Assembly (NCBI GenBank): GCA_026415535.1
Contig: JAOAGX010000080.1
Location: forward strand, 1-8,637
Source: Armatimonadota bacterium
GTDB lineage: Bacteria > Armatimonadota > UBA5829
Direction of reading: 5' to 3'
Length of the DNA stretch: 8,637 nt
Under the pieces are notes generated by a model, which was given only the letters and a program-made list of their open reading frames with translations, made no database searches and was not told the DNA's origin. The position numbers and the translations under genes are program-made. Below are positions 5,989 to 8,637 of this stretch, piece by piece (positions within the stretch are counted from its first letter, which is position 1; each line of letters starts with the position of its first letter).

Positions 5989-7343
5989 GATTCCCTCGCA
6001 ACAGCCGTAATCCCGCTGTCGGCGGAGTTTGCGCGGGCGAGTATGAGTAGATTCCCCACGACTTGAACGGTTGCTGAGGCAGTCATTGCCATGCCTGCTC
6101 CCTTCAATCCGTACCTGGGAATCAGCAAAAGACACGCAACCGCGTTCGACGCAACAATAGCAATCCACAACGGCAGTTGCACAGCGAACCGTCTCGCAGA
6201 TATGCAGCCGTATCTTAGTATGACCCCAACGCCTCCCACACCGGACGCAACCATTATCCACACAAAAACGTCGGCTTGGTCAGCATACTCAGGCCTATAA
6301 AGAATCGTCAGTATTTCTCGCCCGGCAAATCTAGCCGCGCCGACACCCATCAAACTCAGCACTATAATTGCTGCCACCAGCTTGCCCAGAAGTATGCGGA
6401 AAGACCGCAAGTCGGAGCCGCCGCTGTGGTAACGGGCTAGTCTAGGGCATGCCGCCTGTCCCAGAGCGTTAACTACTGTGCTCACCGCAACCATCAAGTA
6501 GGCCACCGCGACAAAGAAACCAAGCTCGCGCTCGCCGAATTGCCACTGCACGAAATACCTGGGAACGTTGACGTTGAGCGACACCAGCATCATGGCACAA
6601 CCAAGCGGCAGCGACAACAATGCCAGGCGCCATAGACTCCAAGCATCCCCAATCGGGCTTAGGAGTCGCCTCGTTCTTGCAGCCTCCTCGTTCAAAACGA
6701 TGGCACGAGCAGTTGGCATATCGTAGGCAAGGAGCACGATCAGCCACGCACCGGCCATTGCAACAACGCCAAAGAATGCGCTGCGTGTGAAATACACCGC
6801 CGCGCTCAGCACCAAAAGTGCAAGAACCCCTCGTGTTACCATCGAAATGGCAATCCGGTCCATCCTCTCGCGGTTTTGGAACAATCCGTACAAAACATCA
6901 CTCACCGACTCAACGGCCTTAGCAACACCCGTCGCGATCATGACACACGCAGCACCGGACATCCCCCATCCAATCAGAGCCACAGCGGAGATGATCATCA
7001 GGGCCACCACAGAAGTAGCCAAACGAAGCGCCAAGTAATGGCCGAATTGGTAATCACCCCTAGCATCGGTTGCCTGAACCGAGCGCAACTCCAGATTGAA
7101 AAACATCATAACCGGCGCAGTAACGGCTAGCGCCAGTCCAAATAAGCCTACCGTCTCCGGTGTGCCCAGTTTTGCCAGCACAACGAGGATGCCCCATTGA
7201 AATGCCGTGTAGACGAGATTACCAAAAAGCGTCCATGACAGATTGCGGCGCATACTTGGCTGTGGAGATTCTTCAAGTTCCGACCCAGAAGTTACCACAG
7301 TGGAGGATTGGGCAGTTTCTTCGCAAACATAGGCTTTAGCCAT
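5985..7343 (-). CDS. Wzx-like oligosaccharide flippase (MOP superfamily)
   Basis: A 452-residue polytopic membrane protein. After a hydrophilic, Ser/Glu-rich tail (1-30), MRRNLSWTLFGNLVYTAFQW (31-50) is the characteristic first helix of polysaccharide exporters. About twelve hydrophobic segments follow, ending with RYGLKGAGMAMTASATVQ (410-427), the usual Gly-rich penultimate helix region of the family. Members move undecaprenyl-diphosphate-linked repeat units across the inner membrane to the periplasmic polymerase. The gene starts 9 nt after hldE and overlaps the pyruvyl transferase by 4 nt. The 30-residue tail before the conserved helix is longer than needed. A start at Met31 (ATG 7251-7253) would give 422 residues. 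Neither site has a strong Shine-Dalgarno sequence, but GAGGG upstream of 7343 and the close spacing to hldE favour the longer form. Confidence 0.87.
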   Translation of the reverse strand: MAKAYVCEETAQSSTVVTSGSELEESPQPSMRRNLSWTLFGNLVYTAFQWGILVVLAKLGTPETVGLFGLALAVTAPVMMFFNLELRSVQATDARGDYQFGHYLALRLATSVVALMIISAVALIGWGMSGAACVMIATGVAKAVESVSDVLYGLFQNRERMDRIAISMVTRGVLALLVLSAAVYFTRSAFFGVVAMAGAWLIVLLAYDMPTARAIVLNEEAARTRRLLSPIGDAWSLWRLALLSLPLGCAMMLVSLNVNVPRYFVQWQFGERELGFFVAVAYLMVAVSTVVNALGQAACPRLARYHSGGSDLRSFRILLGKLVAAIIVLSLMGVGAARFAGREILTILYRPEYADQADVFVWIMVASGVGGVGVILRYGCISARRFAVQLPLWIAIVASNAVACLLLIPRYGLKGAGMAMTASATVQVVGNLLILARANSADSGITAVARES

Positions 7344-7352
7344 CGGTTCTAC

Positions 7353-8637
7353 TCATCCCTCGCGGGCGCGTTCCATGATCCTTGATACGATACCTGTTGT
7401 GGACTGTCCATCCACAAGCGGCACGAGAAACACGCGGCCACCCCAAGATTTGACTTCCGGTGCTCCAACCACCTGATCCTCCGTGTAGTCGCTTCCCTTT
7501 ATGAGGACCTGAGGACGGATCTTTTTGATCAATTCTATTGGCGTATCCTCGTCGAACAATACCACGGCGTCTACCGACGTCAGAGCCGCCAGAACGAGCG
7601 CCCGTTGATCCTGCGGGATAATCGGCCGACCCTCACCCTTGAGCCGGCGCACCGAGCGATCGGAGTTTAGTCCGACTATCAACCGATCCGCTTCCGCTCG
7701 GGCCCTCTGCAAATACGTCACATGCCCGGCATGCAACACGTCAAAGCAACCGTTTGTAAACCCAATAACCTCGCCCTGCAAACGCCATTTCGAGACTCGC
7801 TCAAGCAAGGCATCCAACGTGCATATCTTATCTGATAACAGCCGCGCCTGGCCAAGTGAGATTGCATCCAGTAGCTCAGTTCTCTTGACCGTGGCCGTAC
7901 CCGACTTGCCTACAACCACGCCTGCTGCCAGGTTTGCCAGCCGAACCGCGTCGCCAAGTTCCAACCCAGCAACAACTCCCGCAGCAAGAGTTGCAATCAC
8001 CGTGTCGCCTGCTCCGGTTACGTCGAATACATCTCGCGCAACGGCAGGTATATGCTCTGCCACGCCGGACCTTATGAGCGCCAACCCATCCTCGCCAAGT
8101 GTAACAACCATGAAATCGAGGCCCAATTCATGCCGGGTTCTCTCGCCGACTTCAGCCAATGCCTCTAGGTCGGACGAACCCACGCGTCCAAGCTCGGCCA
8201 GCTCCATGCGGCTAGGGGTAATCGCGGTCGCGCCCGAGTACTTGGCATAGTTACCCGCTTTGGGATCGGCGAATACGGGAACCCCACGCTCTCGGCATAG
8301 CGATATAACTGTCCGACAAACTTCCTCGCTGAGCGCGCCCTTGGCATAATCCGAGAGGATAACCCCAGAAACTCCGTCGGCGAGTTCCTCACGGATTGCT
8401 TTCAGCAAACTCTCGCTTGCTTCCAAATCAGCTCCGCCGGGGTCTTCCTCGTCAAGCCGCAGCATCTGCTGGTGCCCGCCAATGATACGAGTTTTGGTAA
8501 TAGTACGCGAACCAGCGTGAATTACTCCTCTCGTCCTGACACCCGATTCTTCAAGAATAGAACACAGCCGCTCACCCTCCGCGTCTCTTCCAACAAAGCC
8601 ACAAGCCGTCACCCTCAGCCCAAGCTCAGCTGCGTTC
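7353..8637 (-). CDS. hldE: HldE: heptose-7-phosphate kinase / heptose-1-phosphate adenylyltransferase, 5'-truncated by window edge
   Basis: The last 427 residues are present; the reading frame continues to the right edge (NAAELGLR precedes the first internal GTG at 8610-8612), so the true start lies outside, about 50 residues earlier by comparison with full-length HldE. The ribokinase-like domain comes first: TITKTRIIGGHQQMLRLDEE (visible residues 45-64), VILSDYAKGAL (92-102), ITPSRMEL (139-146), and FDVTGAGDT (204-212) with the catalytic Asp211. The nucleotidyltransferase domain begins near 290 with GFTNGCFDVLHAGH (292-305; HxGH signature) and ends with GQSTTGIVSRI. The enzyme phosphorylates D-glycero-D-manno-heptose 7-phosphate at C1 and then adenylylates the 1-phosphate, in the ADP-heptose pathway for LPS core or heptose-containing glycans. 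Both domains look intact. Being first in the visible polysaccharide operon, it may supply heptose for this polymer. Confidence 0.95.
   Translation of the reverse strand, partial: NAAELGLRVTACGFVGRDAEGERLCSILEESGVRTRGVIHAGSRTITKTRIIGGHQQMLRLDEEDPGGADLEASESLLKAIREELADGVSGVILSDYAKGALSEEVCRTVISLCRERGVPVFADPKAGNYAKYSGATAITPSRMELAELGRVGSSDLEALAEVGERTRHELGLDFMVVTLGEDGLALIRSGVAEHIPAVARDVFDVTGAGDTVIATLAAGVVAGLELGDAVRLANLAAGVVVGKSGTATVKRTELLDAISLGQARLLSDKICTLDALLERVSKWRLQGEVIGFTNGCFDVLHAGHVTYLQRARAEADRLIVGLNSDRSVRRLKGEGRPIIPQDQRALVLAALTSVDAVVLFDEDTPIELIKKIRPQVLIKGSDYTEDQVVGAPEVKSWGGRVFLVPLVDGQSTTGIVSRIMERAREG

Noticed and set aside
5989..6261. An N-terminal Cys-rich domain on the pyruvyl transferase.
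   Set aside because: The Cys/Arg-rich stretch is the out-of-frame reading of the conserved flippase C-terminus, and the GTG/TGA overlap marks the true boundary.
6701..6717. A plus-strand TGGCACGAGCAGTTGGC resembling a second sigma-54 site.
   Set aside because: GG and GC are 12 nt apart instead of 10, and it lies inside the flippase gene, antisense, with no gene downstream on that strand.
7639..8250. A 203-codon plus-strand open frame opposite hldE.
   Set aside because: It is Ser/Pro/Arg-rich low-complexity shadow of the hldE frame, with no recognisable domain; the minus-strand frame has clear HldE motifs throughout.
1..8637. Insertion sequences, tRNA genes, CRISPR arrays or phage genes.
   Set aside because: I saw no transposase, tRNA-like fold, regularly spaced repeats or phage proteins; all space is taken by the listed genes and two short gaps.

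Overview
The window is part of an extracellular or capsular polysaccharide locus with a Wzx/Wzy-type assembly set, from a Gram-negative bacterium. All eight genes lie on the minus strand, so they are read from the right end of the window to the left. HldE (heptose activation) points to an outer-membrane bacterium. A PEP-CTERM protein behind a near-consensus sigma-54 promoter, inside the polysaccharide locus, is the signature of exosortase-bearing environmental bacteria (various Proteobacteria, Acidobacteriota, Nitrospirota and similar groups). The sequence does not let me choose among these phyla. Base composition looks moderately GC-rich and fairly even across the genes.

Layout in reading order. 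A first block of tightly packed genes runs 8637 to 2190: hldE (5' end outside the window), a Wzx-like flippase, a polysaccharide pyruvyl transferase, a Wzy-like polymerase and a GT4 glycosyltransferase. Gaps are 9 and 17 nt, and two junctions are 4-nt start/stop overlaps (GTGA at 5985-5988, ATGA at 3269-3272). A 214-nt gap follows (1976-2189), the largest in the window. It carries a sigma-54 -24/-12 promoter (2086-2102), a roughly 100-nt leader and a strong ribosome binding site. Next is the PEP-CTERM protein gene (1316-1975), then a 13-bp perfect hairpin that looks like its terminator. A second gap holds a candidate sigma-70 promoter (1201-1229) with a 13-nt palindrome just upstream of its -35 box. 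It drives a nucleotide-sugar SDR enzyme (241-1188) that overlaps by 4 nt the start of a monotopic polyprenyl-phosphate sugar-phosphate transferase running off the left edge.

How the parts fit. The SDR enzyme probably makes or modifies the nucleotide sugar that the transferase loads onto undecaprenyl phosphate. GT4 and other transferases outside the window extend the unit, the pyruvyl transferase may add a ketal pyruvate, Wzx flips the unit and Wzy polymerises it. HldE points to a heptose in this polymer or in LPS. The PEP-CTERM protein would be exported by Sec and processed by an exosortase not encoded in the window. Its separate sigma-54 control suggests that the surface protein is switched on independently of the polysaccharide machinery. 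That arrangement is the most interesting feature here, although exosortase/EPS/sigma-54 association itself is already known as a general theme.
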